From an uncultured Acidimicrobiales bacterium (GTDB lineage Bacteria > Actinomycetota > Acidimicrobiia > Acidimicrobiales > SHLQ01), in contig CALHYX010000034.1 of assembly GCA_938041035.1 (NCBI GenBank), positions 1 through 64,000 of the forward strand: DNA of 64,000 bases, written 5' to 3'. Below the pieces are notes generated by a model. It was not told where the DNA came from and did not search any database. It saw only the letters and a list, made by a program, of their open reading frames with translations. This document shows positions 18,370 through 27,100 of this stretch, piece after piece (the first letter of the stretch is position 1; each line of letters opens with the position of its first letter). The position numbers and the translations under genes were made by a program.

Positions 18370-18891
18370 ATGCTTCGCAGAAAACTAGCCCTGTTGTTCG
18401 CAGCGGTGGCGCTCGTGGCCGCCGCCTGCGGCGGGGGTGACTCCGACACTGCTTCGGTCCCAGGCGAGTCCGCCGGCGAACCGAGCGCCGCTACACCGGA
18501 TTTCTCCGGCCAAACCGTGCTTGGGGAACAATTGGTCGCCGGTGACCTCGCCGGCCAGGACGTCGTGCTCTGGTTCTGGGCCCCGTGGTGACCGACCTGC
18601 ATCCGCGAAGCCCCTGCGGTCGCAGAGGTACAGAGACAATTCGGTGACCAGGTCACCGTCATCGGCGTCGCCGGTAAGGACGATCAGTCGGCCATGGAGA
18701 ACTTCATCACCGGCCTGAGCGTTGACGCATTTCCCCATATCGCCGATCCCGACGGTGGGATCTGGTCCGACTTCGGCATTCGGTCACAACCGGCGTTCGC
18801 GTTTATTAACGACGACGGCACGTTCGACACGACCGGTGGCCTCAGCGAGAGCGACCTGGCCGCCCGGGTCGAGGGCCTGATCGCCGCCTGA
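18370..18891 (+). CDS. TlpA/thioredoxin-like lipoprotein, predicted selenoprotein (in-frame TGA at 18589-18591)
   Basis: 173 residues when TGA at 18589-18591 is read as selenocysteine (Sec74). The N-terminus MLRRKLALLFAAVALVAAAC is a lipoprotein signal ending in a VAAAC lipobox. A thioredoxin fold follows: LVAGDLAGQDVVLWFWAPW-U-PTC. The TGA replaces exactly the first Cys of the WCxxC redox motif, giving UPTC with the resolving Cys at 77. The frame then continues as a normal TlpA/ResA-type domain (TVIGVAGKD, the PAFAFI cis-Pro strand, GGLSESDLAARVEG) to TGA at 18889-18891. A SECIS-type hairpin follows the TGA. It would be an extracytoplasmic thiol-disulfide oxidoreductase or peroxidase. ATG at 18370 was chosen by the signal peptide. 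A nonsense mutation from TGC or a sequencing error is the alternative. No sel genes lie in the window. Confidence 0.85.
18589..18625 (+). other. Sec UGA codon with putative bacterial SECIS hairpin
   Basis: Directly after the TGA (18589-18591), CTGC (18597-18600) pairs with GCAG (18622-18625). Across a 2x2 internal loop, CCGC (18603-18606) pairs with GCGG (18616-18619), closing a 9-base apical loop. The loop starts with G and lies 15 bases after the TGA. A G in the first two loop positions and a loop about 16 or more bases from the UGA are the known features of bacterial SECIS elements recognised by SelB. An alternative fold, CGACC/GGTCG with GCA/TGC, is also possible. Confidence 0.65.
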
Positions 18892-18946
18892 CGGCGGGGC
18901 CTTGCCCACCTCTCTCGCTCACTCGCCAACCAACGCCCCGGGGTAC

Positions 18947-19882
18947 CTACGGTGCCCCGGGAAGGTTCGCCCGCTGGTCACACGTCCGATTGGTGACATC
19001 GGTGCCCGCACCTCCGTCGCATGCATCGGTGCCCGCGCCCCCGATGACGATGTCATCGCCGTCGCCGCCGTGGACCAGATCGTCGCCGTCGCCTCCGTTC
19101 ACGCGGTCGTTCCCGGGCCCGCCGAACACCTCGTCCGGATCGTCGTTGCCGAACACGGCATCGCGGTTGGGTCCACCGTCGAGAATGTCGCGGCCGAGGC
19201 CGCCCCACAGGCGATCCCGGCCCATGCCCCCATCGGCGACGTCGGCACCGCCGCCCGAACGTATGACGTCCGCGCCGTCGCCGGCCGCGATCACGTCGTC
19301 GCCGGCAGACGCATAGACCCGATCGTCGCCGGGCCCCGCGTCGATGACATCGTTACCGAAGCCCGAGCAGATGATGTCGTCGCCGCCCCGGCTCTCGATG
19401 ACATCGTTGCCGCCGAAGGTCACGATGACGTCATCGCCGTTGGTACCGAGGATGAAATCGGGTCCGCTGGTTCCCACCATGGTCGGCGTCTCGCCGCCGC
19501 AGGTTCGGGGCGACTCCACCCTGACCATCGCGGTGGCGAGTACTCGGCCCGACTCATCGGCGACAGCCAGCACGGTTGGCGCGACGTAGTTGTAGGCGAT
19601 CTGGACCGAGAAGGTCCCCTCGCCCCCTGTGAAGGCAACGGCGCGTACCGAACCGTCGCAGCCGGCGTCATCGAGTGCGGTCACGGTCACCCCGCCCGTG
19701 CGGCACGGGGAGATGGTGAAGGTGCTGTAGGTCGCAAAGCCGGTTCCCGCGACCCGCACGGTGTCGAACCCGGGCGCCGGGACCGATGTGACGGTGACGC
19801 TCGGCGGGGCCGCGCCCGCAGCCGGGGGCGCGCCAACCAGGAAAGCGACGACGGCGACGAGCGCGATGACAACGCGGGGCAT
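18947..19882 (-). CDS. Secreted RTX (hemolysin-type) calcium-binding repeat protein
   Basis: 311 residues. A signal peptide (MPRVVIALVAVVAFLVGAPPAAGAA) is followed by a beta-sandwich-like domain of about 120 residues with two Cys pairs. About 16-17 RTX nonapeptides follow (GGxGxDxUx, for example GGDGDDLVH and GGAGTDACD). RTX repeats fold into a Ca-loaded parallel beta-roll outside the cell. ATG at 19880-19882 has GAGGA six bases upstream and begins the signal peptide, so it was preferred to an upstream GTG at 19906. It is convergent with the selenoprotein gene. Part of the repeat array is degenerate in the middle. No enzymatic domain is present, so it is probably a structural or adhesive protein. 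A second RTX protein lies at 41677-43284. Confidence 0.85.
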   Translation of the reverse strand: MPRVVIALVAVVAFLVGAPPAAGAAPPSVTVTSVPAPGFDTVRVAGTGFATYSTFTISPCRTGGVTVTALDDAGCDGSVRAVAFTGGEGTFSVQIAYNYVAPTVLAVADESGRVLATAMVRVESPRTCGGETPTMVGTSGPDFILGTNGDDVIVTFGGNDVIESRGGDDIICSGFGNDVIDAGPGDDRVYASAGDDVIAAGDGADVIRSGGGADVADGGMGRDRLWGGLGRDILDGGPNRDAVFGNDDPDEVFGGPGNDRVNGGDGDDLVHGGDGDDIVIGGAGTDACDGGAGTDVTNRTCDQRANLPGAP

Positions 19883-20071
19883 GGGGTTCCTCGTTCGTCC
19901 AGACACGACCCGGACGAAGGCATCGAGTACGGGAAGCTACGAGCCTAGGCCGGGGGAGCACCGGTCGGTCGGCGGCTCGCCCGATCACCGTTCAGTCAAT
20001 GCCCGGCGCCGGGTTCGAGACGGGGTTGAGGCTTGGTTCAAGGAACGACGACATCGGCCGACATAGGTCAT

Positions 20072-20755
20072 ATGGCCTATGGCGTGGAGCAGAACGGTGT
20101 CGGGGCACGAGCGGCAACAGCAGTAGCGGGGACGGTACCCGCCCCGCGATGGTCGCCGACCGTCCGCGCCCTCTGGCGTCGAAACCGAAACCGCTCCCGG
20201 CTGCGTCTGCTCCTGGCCACCCGGGCTGACCTCATCGATGTCGACTTGGCCGGCCACGATCTGGAGAGCCCACTCCTGCCACACCGGCGGCTCGACGGTG
20301 CCCGCCTCGACGGCTCGCGCTGTCAGGACGCCGACCTGTACAAGGCGGTGCTGCGCGGCGCCCACCTGGTCAACGCTTCCTTCCGCGGTTCGCGCCTGCG
20401 CAGCGCGGACCTCCGCGATGTTCGGGCGACCGGGGCCGACTTCGAATTGTGCGATCTGCGCAGCGCCCGACTCCAGGGTGCCGACCTGCGGTCCGCCCGG
20501 CTCTATGCCACCGATCTGTGCGGCGCCGATCTTCGAGGCGTCAATCTCATCGGAGCCGACCTACGGGCCGCCATTCTCGACGGCGCACTGCTGGCCGGTG
20601 CCCGGTTCTCCGCCGCCACCCGGTGGCCCGCCGGACTGGACCCGCTCAGTCGCGGCGCGATCGACTCGACCCGGACGATCGATCTGACCGACGATCCGCT
20701 CGCGGGCAGAACTACCCATGCCGAGTTGTATCCGACCCACCGCCGGCCGCGCTAA
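20072..20755 (+). CDS. Pentapeptide-repeat protein
   Basis: 227 residues. After a basic N-terminus, about 25-30 tandem pentapeptides of A(D/N)LxX type run from about residue 62 to 190 (DGARLDGSRCQDADLYKAVL and similar). They fold as a right-handed quadrilateral beta-helix. Such proteins include DNA mimics (MfpA/Qnr) and many of unknown role. No membrane segment or signal peptide is seen, so it is cytosolic. ATG at 20072 with AGGT a few bases upstream was chosen, but an in-frame TTG at 20033 exists and the start is unsure. It heads a probable operon with two hypothetical genes (gaps of 36 and 30 bases). Confidence 0.75.
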   Translation: MAYGVEQNGVGARAATAVAGTVPAPRWSPTVRALWRRNRNRSRLRLLLATRADLIDVDLAGHDLESPLLPHRRLDGARLDGSRCQDADLYKAVLRGAHLVNASFRGSRLRSADLRDVRATGADFELCDLRSARLQGADLRSARLYATDLCGADLRGVNLIGADLRAAILDGALLAGARFSAATRWPAGLDPLSRGAIDSTRTIDLTDDPLAGRTTHAELYPTHRRPR

Positions 20756-20791
20756 GAAGAAGTCAGACCATTCGACGCGCGGGAGGCATTG

Positions 20792-21325
20792 ATGGCACTG
20801 ACAGCCGACGACCGGCAAGCCATGGGCTCGGCCCGGACGGGTAGTTCTCCGGTCTGGCACCCGATGAACCACGTACGGGCGGCGGTACACCCGTCCACCC
20901 ACGGGTCGATCGACCGATGGCCGGCGCTGCCGCCGATGTTCCCCGAGCACCTGCGGCGGACGGCGAGAGTGCTGCGCACCCGGGTGCCGCTGCCGTGGGC
21001 GCGAGCCGGCCAGAGCATCTCGCCCGATCTCCGCCGGCGCGCCGGCGCCGCCCTGGGCGCGGGTCTCGTACCCGCCCAAGTACACGTACGCACCGATGGG
21101 CTCGTCGTCGTGCAAACCTCGACTTGCGTCGAGAAGTTCCGGTGCGAACAGGCGGCGGCCCTGCGTCGGGCGCTGGGCGGTAGCCGGATCTCCTGGTGGA
21201 GTGACCAGCACCGGGTCGTCGCGGTTCCCTCGGGTCCCGGCAGCGGAAATTTTGCACTGCTGGACCCGGACCGATACGACTGTGAGAGTCTCTTTGTGTT
21301 CGGCCTCGATCTCCGGAGGGGCTAG
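20792..21325 (+). CDS. Hypothetical protein
   Basis: 177 residues, no recognised family. The ATG follows GGGAGG with a five-base spacer, a strong ribosome site. The N-terminus is Pro/His/Arg rich; the C-terminal 80 residues look like a small alpha-beta domain (VHVRTDGLVVVQTS, then RISWWSDQHRVVAVP, then NFALLDPDRYD). There are two close cysteines (TCVEKFRC) and no signal peptide or membrane segment. It lies between the pentapeptide gene and another hypothetical gene, all on the same strand with short gaps, suggesting one transcript. Confidence 0.65.
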   Translation: MALTADDRQAMGSARTGSSPVWHPMNHVRAAVHPSTHGSIDRWPALPPMFPEHLRRTARVLRTRVPLPWARAGQSISPDLRRRAGAALGAGLVPAQVHVRTDGLVVVQTSTCVEKFRCEQAAALRRALGGSRISWWSDQHRVVAVPSGPGSGNFALLDPDRYDCESLFVFGLDLRRG

Positions 21326-21355
21326 CCTATCACCCCGCAACCCCAGGATCGATCC

Positions 21356-21736
21356 GTGCCTGAACCTGCCGCCGGCGACGCTACATCCGCACGGCATGCG
21401 GCTCTGGCCTGGCGCGAGCTGGTGATGGTCCGCCTGTCCGAACTGGATGACCGCGACCGGGCGGCCAAGCACCTCGATGCCGTGCTCGAGGCCTCGCGGA
21501 CGCTCTACGTCATGACCATGGTCGACGGATTCGATGCGTGGCCGTTGACACCTGCACCGACCGACCTGATCTGGTATCTGGAAGGGTGTGCCGAAGAGCT
21601 CAGTGAGCGTCTGGGCAGCGCTCCCTCTGCGCAGCTTTGCCAGGTCGTTCGGCTCCTGCGCGATCAATTGCCGGGCGATGTGTTGCCCAACGGTCACCTC
21701 CCGGTGGACGGGAATAGCCTCAGCCGCCGCAAGTAG
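21356..21736 (+). CDS. Hypothetical helical protein
   Basis: 126 residues starting at GTG (21356), with AGGA about nine bases upstream. It is predicted to be mostly alpha-helical (RELVMVRLSELDDRDRAAKH, then EELSERLGSAPSAQLCQVVR) and acidic, with no export signal. I do not recognise a family. It is the third gene of the 20072-21736 group, 30 bases after the preceding stop. A later ATG at 21425 would shorten it by 23 residues. Confidence 0.6.
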   Translation: MPEPAAGDATSARHAALAWRELVMVRLSELDDRDRAAKHLDAVLEASRTLYVMTMVDGFDAWPLTPAPTDLIWYLEGCAEELSERLGSAPSAQLCQVVRLLRDQLPGDVLPNGHLPVDGNSLSRRK

Positions 21737-21784
21737 GCCGGGTGAACCACCGGCGATAGAGGTTGTTGCCCTTTGGGGGAGGAC

Positions 21785-21913
21785 CTACGCGAGCACCAGA
21801 TAAGCGGTTGCGATCACCAGCACCAACGTCGCGATCATGGCGGGAATGACCACGTTGACGAGCACGCCTCGATCCGTGGTAGCCGGGGTGAGCGTCTGCG
21901 CTTGGATTTCCAT
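21785..21913 (-). CDS. Small single-span membrane protein (42 residues)
   Basis: A 42-residue frame begins MEIQAQTLTPATTDRG and continues into one strongly hydrophobic helix (about residues 17-42: VLVNVVIPAMIATLVLVIAT and beyond). The ATG at 21911-21913 has AGGA eight bases upstream. A short soluble N-terminus followed by one C-terminal membrane helix is typical of small regulatory or stabilising membrane peptides. It stands alone, convergent with the hypothetical gene ending at 21736 and divergent from the lipoprotein gene. There is no homology evidence; it rests on the ribosome site, the hydrophobic profile and codon usage. Confidence 0.55.
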   Translation of the reverse strand: MEIQAQTLTPATTDRGVLVNVVIPAMIATLVLVIATAYLVLA

Positions 21914-22159
21914 CGTCGGGATCCTCGGATGCTGTGGGGGGAAGTGGGCGGACACCAAGTAGACGCACAGTCTGCGTCAAAGGTCGCGCGAAGCGTGATG
22001 ACAAAACGGTGACACTTTTCGCCGCTCCCGCGCCGGCACACCGCTGTCATCCCCGAAAGGCCTCTGATTCCGCCGAAAAACCGGCCCGACGGCGACCACG
22101 GTGCCACCCGACTGCTGATCGCCGTGCGCCTCTCGGCGAGTTGTACTGTCGGGACCGCT

Positions 22160-23398
22160 GTGGCGAATCCAACCAACCCCGTGCGCGATCCGGCCCCTCG
22201 ATGGCGTCGCCCGTCGCGCCCTGCCTTCTTCTCTGCCGCGGTCCTCACCGCGACCGCGCTCCTCGCGGCCGCATGTGGGGGCGACTCGCTTTCCGACGCC
22301 GCCAACCGGGGAGCCGTCCTCGACGACGCCGATTCCTGGCACCGGGTCGAAAGCTGGAGCCGCAGCGCCACCGACGGTCCGGTCGCCGGAGTCTCATTCG
22401 ATGGCGGACTCTGGTTCTTCGACAACGATGAGTCGCCCGACATTCGCCGATCCTTCGTCGATGGCGAGCGCACCCAACTGAGCGCCGAAAGCCTCAACGC
22501 CGCGATGAGCGGCAATGGCCGAATCGTCGTCTTTCGGGTTGCGGCGGGCAACGACGAGTGGCGGGTTCGCCAGGTTGCCTCCGGCGAAGAAATCTCGCTC
22601 GGTCGCCACGTCGCCGACCGGGCGTTCATCGACCGCGACGGCACCGAGATCACCGTGCTCACCACCGCTCTCGGCAACAGCGTGAACGATGTCGAGTTCA
22701 CCGATGGGCACCGGGTGCGCGTGCGCACCCTCTTCGATGCCATCGCCCCGCTCCCCGCGACATGGCTCGCGCCGCCGCAGCTCCACGACATCACCCCCGA
22801 CGGTTCGGTCATCGCCTACCGCAATTACCAGCCCGTAGACCCCGAACCCGATCATCCAACCCTCGCCGCTCTGGTCGACGGGGAACCGATCACGCTCGCC
22901 GTGGCCGACGACGTCGACGGCGCGACCCGCACCTCACCGCTTGCCGTTTCATCCAACGGGGAAAGGGTCGTCTACGGGTCCGAGAACGCGCTCGTCGTAT
23001 TCGACCTGAGCGACGGCACGAGCCGTGAGCTCGGACTGACCCTCGCCCACCCCGAGCAGGAGGTCGTCCAGGTCGATGTGGGCGAAACCAAAGCCGTCGT
23101 GGTCGCCAAACGTTTTGGCGAAACGACCTGGGCCGACGTACTCGTCGTCGACCTCGACTCCGGTGCGACCGACACGCTCGTGCGAGTCGCGCCGCTCGAA
23201 CCCCAGCAGATCACGCCGGGCGGCATTCTTGTCACCGTCACCGATGCCGGACACGCCGCGGCGGTGTCCGTTGCCTTTCGCGACCGCGACCACCCGGCCC
23301 AGAGCAGCTGGTCGACGGCGATCATCGACCTCGACCTTCGCCCTGAAGGGGAGGCCCTCACCTTCGCGGGCGGCACCTATCTCGAGGCCGACGAGTAG
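22160..23398 (+). CDS. Lipoprotein with WD40/TolB-like beta-propeller
   Basis: About 412 residues. A twin-Arg-like basic start and a hydrophobic stretch end in the lipobox LLAAAC, so the mature protein is lipid-anchored outside the membrane. The body consists of repeated strands such as GGLWFFDNDES, NGRIVVFRV, DGSVIAYRNY, NGERVVYGS and GGILVTVTDAG. That pattern suits a TolB/DPP-IV-like beta-propeller. No catalytic motif is visible. The start is uncertain: GTG at 22160 has a GGGA six bases upstream and gives a reasonable signal peptide; GTG at 22124 or 22181 are alternatives. It precedes the bactofilin-like gene on the same strand by about 100 bases. Confidence 0.72.
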   Translation: MANPTNPVRDPAPRWRRPSRPAFFSAAVLTATALLAAACGGDSLSDAANRGAVLDDADSWHRVESWSRSATDGPVAGVSFDGGLWFFDNDESPDIRRSFVDGERTQLSAESLNAAMSGNGRIVVFRVAAGNDEWRVRQVASGEEISLGRHVADRAFIDRDGTEITVLTTALGNSVNDVEFTDGHRVRVRTLFDAIAPLPATWLAPPQLHDITPDGSVIAYRNYQPVDPEPDHPTLAALVDGEPITLAVADDVDGATRTSPLAVSSNGERVVYGSENALVVFDLSDGTSRELGLTLAHPEQEVVQVDVGETKAVVVAKRFGETTWADVLVVDLDSGATDTLVRVAPLEPQQITPGGILVTVTDAGHAAAVSVAFRDRDHPAQSSWSTAIIDLDLRPEGEALTFAGGTYLEADE

Positions 23399-23494
23399 CT
23401 TGGCGAGACCCCGAGTCGACCGCTCCGCATCCACGGCCACGGGCGGTCACCAGGCGTGCTAACACTGACTCGGTCCACCGGTCGGTGGGAACCA

Positions 23495-24049
23495 ATGGGT
23501 GGTTGGATAGCAGGAGTGAAAGTAGTTCGAGAGATCCACCTCGGGGATCTCACCTTGGACGGATCAGCGGCTGTGATCGGCACGGTGACCGGCTCCCTCT
23601 TCGTCACCGCCGGACGGGTGCTCGTGCGCGGCGAAGTCCACGGAAACCTCATCCTCGATGCCGGCCACTGCCGAGTCGACGGTCGGATCCACGGCGATGT
23701 CGAAAACCGCGGTGGGACCACCGACATCTTCGGGGTGGTCGACGGGGCCGTTCTCGGCCCGTCGGCAACCACCATCGTGCACGTTGGCGCCGTTGCGACC
23801 CTGACGAGCGCCGCCCTGGCACCCCGGGTATCCATGGTGGTCGACCCTGCCGTCGACCCTGTGGTCGAGCCACGCGTCGACCGCACCGTGAGCACCGGGA
23901 CGCCCGACTGGTCGGAACCGGAGCGGGTCGGGCCCAACGCCGAAACACGGCGCGCCAGCAGACGCGACGCGGTCGTCGCCACCCTGCTGGCGATCGCCTC
24001 CATGGTGATTCTCATGGCGGCAGCCGGGGTGCTGGCGCTGCAGATGTAG
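23495..24049 (+). CDS. Bactofilin-like (polymer-forming) protein with C-terminal membrane anchor
   Basis: About 184 residues. Residues about 10-105 are a bactofilin-type beta-helix: IHLGDLTLDGSAAVIGTVTG, LFVTAGRVLVRGEVHGNLIL, VDGRIHGDVENRGGTTDIFG. Bactofilins self-assemble into membrane-associated filaments without nucleotide. A low-complexity Val/Asp/Pro linker and one C-terminal membrane helix (about 158-184) follow. The first 100 residues closely parallel the N-terminus of the HNH fusion at 29207, so the two are paralogues and this one lacks the nuclease. By that comparison GTG at 23516 could be the true start; ATG 23495 was kept because GGTGGG precedes it. It lies 85 bases upstream of the second SARP-ATPase gene. 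Confidence 0.7.
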   Translation: MGGWIAGVKVVREIHLGDLTLDGSAAVIGTVTGSLFVTAGRVLVRGEVHGNLILDAGHCRVDGRIHGDVENRGGTTDIFGVVDGAVLGPSATTIVHVGAVATLTSAALAPRVSMVVDPAVDPVVEPRVDRTVSTGTPDWSEPERVGPNAETRRASRRDAVVATLLAIASMVILMAAAGVLALQM

Positions 24050-24134
24050 GCGTGCGCCGCCAACTTCTGACCAGCCCGTTCGGCCTCTACAGCGGAGCCT
24101 TCGTGGCGTACCCTGGCAAGAGGAGGGGGACGGT

Positions 24135-27100
24135 TTGACGGTGCTATCACACCAACCGCTGCGGCTCCGGCTGTTCGGTGACTTCGAGCTCGTGGTCGAC
24201 ACCGGCAATGCCGCGCCCTTTTCCGTCTCCAGCCCGGCCCAACGGATGCTCGCTCACCTCGCGATGGCCCGTTCGACGACGCTGCGCCGCGACGTGGTCA
24301 TGGAGTCGGTCTGGCCCGACCTCGACAGCGCCACCGCCGGTGCCCGACTCAGCCAGACGCTGTGGCGGTTGAAGAAGATCCTCGGCGACCATGCCCTGCC
24401 GGTTGCCGCGACCCGCACCCACCTCGCATTGGCCCCGGATCTCCTGGTCGACCTTCACGAGTTCAACCGGTGCCGTCAAGCCCCGCCGGAGGAGCGGCGA
24501 TCGGCGTTGTTTCGCGCCCTTGAACTGCACCGGGGACCGTTGCTCGAGTTCTCCGACGATGAGGCGCTCTGGGTACCGCGCCAGTCGTTGGAGAACGACT
24601 ATGCGGCCGTGGCCCGCGAACTGATCACCGCGCTGGTCGAGGAGGACGAGGTCGACGAAGCCCTCCGCGTCGCGGAGCGCTGGATCGAGCGCCAGCCCCT
24701 CGCCGAGGGGCCCTATCGGGAGAGCCTGCAACTGCTCGAACGGGCCGGTCTCGCCACCGATGCGCTTCGGGTGTTCTCCCGGCTGGGACGACGCCAGAGC
24801 GAGGAGTTGGGCGTCGGGGCCAGCGCGGATCACATCGAGGCGGGGCGGTTGCGAAGCGATGACGCCGGACCACCGCGGGGAAGTGACCTCGGGACCACGA
24901 CCGCACCCAGACGGCTTGTGGGCCGAGGCCACCAGCGAGCTGCGGTGCTGGAGGTCTTCGACCTCGCCGAGGACGGATTCGGATCGGTCGTGTTCATCGA
25001 AGCCGACGTTGGTATGGGCAAGAGCCGCCTCGCGGAAGAACTGCTCCGGGATGCGATCTGGCGCGGCTCGGCGGCTGGGCTGGGGCGATGTTCACCGACC
25101 ACGGCGCCGTTCGGGCCGATGGTCTCCGCGCTCACCCAGGCGATGTCACCCACCGAGATGGCGGTATTGAGCGAGCAGCTCGACCCGCGGGTCCGGATGC
25201 AGGCCGAACGGCTCCTACCCAACCTGCGTTGGCCTCGGGCGGCGGGCGATCCGCCACCGACCTTTGGCCCCATCCTGGTCGCGGGGACCGATTCCCAACG
25301 CGGCCATCGCCACACGATTGTCAGCCTGGTGCGGGCGCTCGCCTCTCTACGCCCCGTCTGTCTCATGATCGAAGATGTTCATTTGGCCGACCCGGGCACC
25401 CTCGACACCATCTCGGACCTCGTCCAGGAGATCGGAGATCTGGCCGCCGCACTGGTGCTCACCTCGCGGCCCGAGGGATTCATGCGGCCCGACGTGGCCA
25501 AGGACCTCCGCCGGGTCGTGCGGGCCGAACACACCCGCCGTATCTCGCTCGACGGCCTCGACCTTCGCGGTGTCCTCGAACTGGCTCGAGCGACCGACCG
25601 GTCGTTCCCGGTCGAGCGGGCGCGCGAACTCCTCGAATCCACCGACGGCATACCCCTCCTGGTCGTGCACGCGGTCGACGATCATTCGCCCGACGGCGCC
25701 GACGACAACCCCATCCATGCCAAGATCGCCCGGCTCAACCCGACCGAGCTCGCCGTGCTGCAAACGTTGGGGGTGTTCGGCGAATGGCTCTCCGTGCTCG
25801 CGCTCGTCCGCACGCTCGACGAACACCCGGCCGAGCACGTGGTGCGCGCCACGCTCAACCTCGTGCGGCTGCGGCTGGTGAGCGAGTCCCGCGGCAACTA
25901 TCGCCTGAGCCACGAGCGGGTTCTCGGCGGAGTTGAGAAGGGGCTCACGAGCACGCGATCGCGCCAGCTGGCCGAAGCGCTTCTGCGATCCGCCGACGAA
26001 GAGCAGCTCGATCCCCGCCGCCGCGCCGAGCTCGCCACCAAGGCCGTCGATTGGCGCGCCGCGGCCGAAGCTCACCGGGTCGCGGGTGGCGAAGCGTTGG
26101 CACTAGGTGCCTACGAGGCGGCGGTGGCGCACTATGAGGCCCTGCTGGTGCTGAGCTCCGAGGGCGCGCTGGCCGAGGCCGAACACATCGACATCGTGCT
26201 CGCGCTACACGACATTCACGACGCGCGCGGCGAGGACGGCGAGCGCGACAGGCGCCTCGCCCACCTCGCCGGTCTGCACAACAACCCACGATCGAACGAC
26301 ATCGAGCTTCGACTGGCCTGGACCGATCTCGACGCCGGCTTTGTCGATCGCGTCATCGAGTCCGGCTCTCGGCTGTGCGCGACCGATCCCCTCCCGGCGC
26401 GATCGCTACGCGGCGGCCCCGCCGCCCTGGTGATCGCCGCCCACAAGACGGCTGGCCAACACCGCGAAGCCGTGGACTTTCTCGACGCAATCGCCCCCCG
26501 ACTCGACGATGCCGAGCTGGCCGAGGCCCAAGTGGCGGTCGCACCAGCGCTGCTCGAGCTTGGAGATGTGGACCGGGCGACGGACGTCTTGGGTCGGGCC
26601 GCCGGGGTTTTCGATGCCGGCCACGAGATCGAGGGATACATCGATGCCGCGTCGATGCTGGCGGTTGCCCAGCTCCACGCCGGTGGCGGCGACGAATGGC
26701 TCGACCTGTTGCATGATCTGGTCGAACGCTGCCGCCTCCTCGGCGATCGGCGCCGCCTCGGGCATGTGTTGATGACCCTGGGTTCGGCCTATTCGGTTCT
26801 TCGCGATGACTTCGGGCGCGGTCGCGCCCACCTGATCGAAGTCCACCAACTCGGACGCGACCATGTCTCGGCCCGGCCACTGCTGACGAGCATGAACAAC
26901 CTGGCGTTTTCGGAGTCCGCCGCGCTTGGTCGCCATGAAGAAGGAATTGCGCTCCTGCTCGAAGCGGTGGTCATCGCCGAGGAGACCGACGACCGGCTGA
27001 TGGCCGCGGTGTGTCGCGGCACCCTTGGGGAGGTGTTCATGGCGATGGGCGACCGGGAAAGCGCTCGCACGGCACTGCACCAATCGCTGCGCGAGTTCAC

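Noticed and set aside
18370..18591. Reading the TlpA-like gene as a pseudogene truncated at TGA
   Set aside because: Possible but less likely: the stop falls exactly on the catalytic Cys codon, the rest of the frame is intact, and a SECIS-like hairpin follows.
20561..21697. 378-codon minus-strand open frame
   Set aside because: Covers three plus-strand frames with ribosome sites and one clear pentapeptide-repeat array; the minus translation has no family features.
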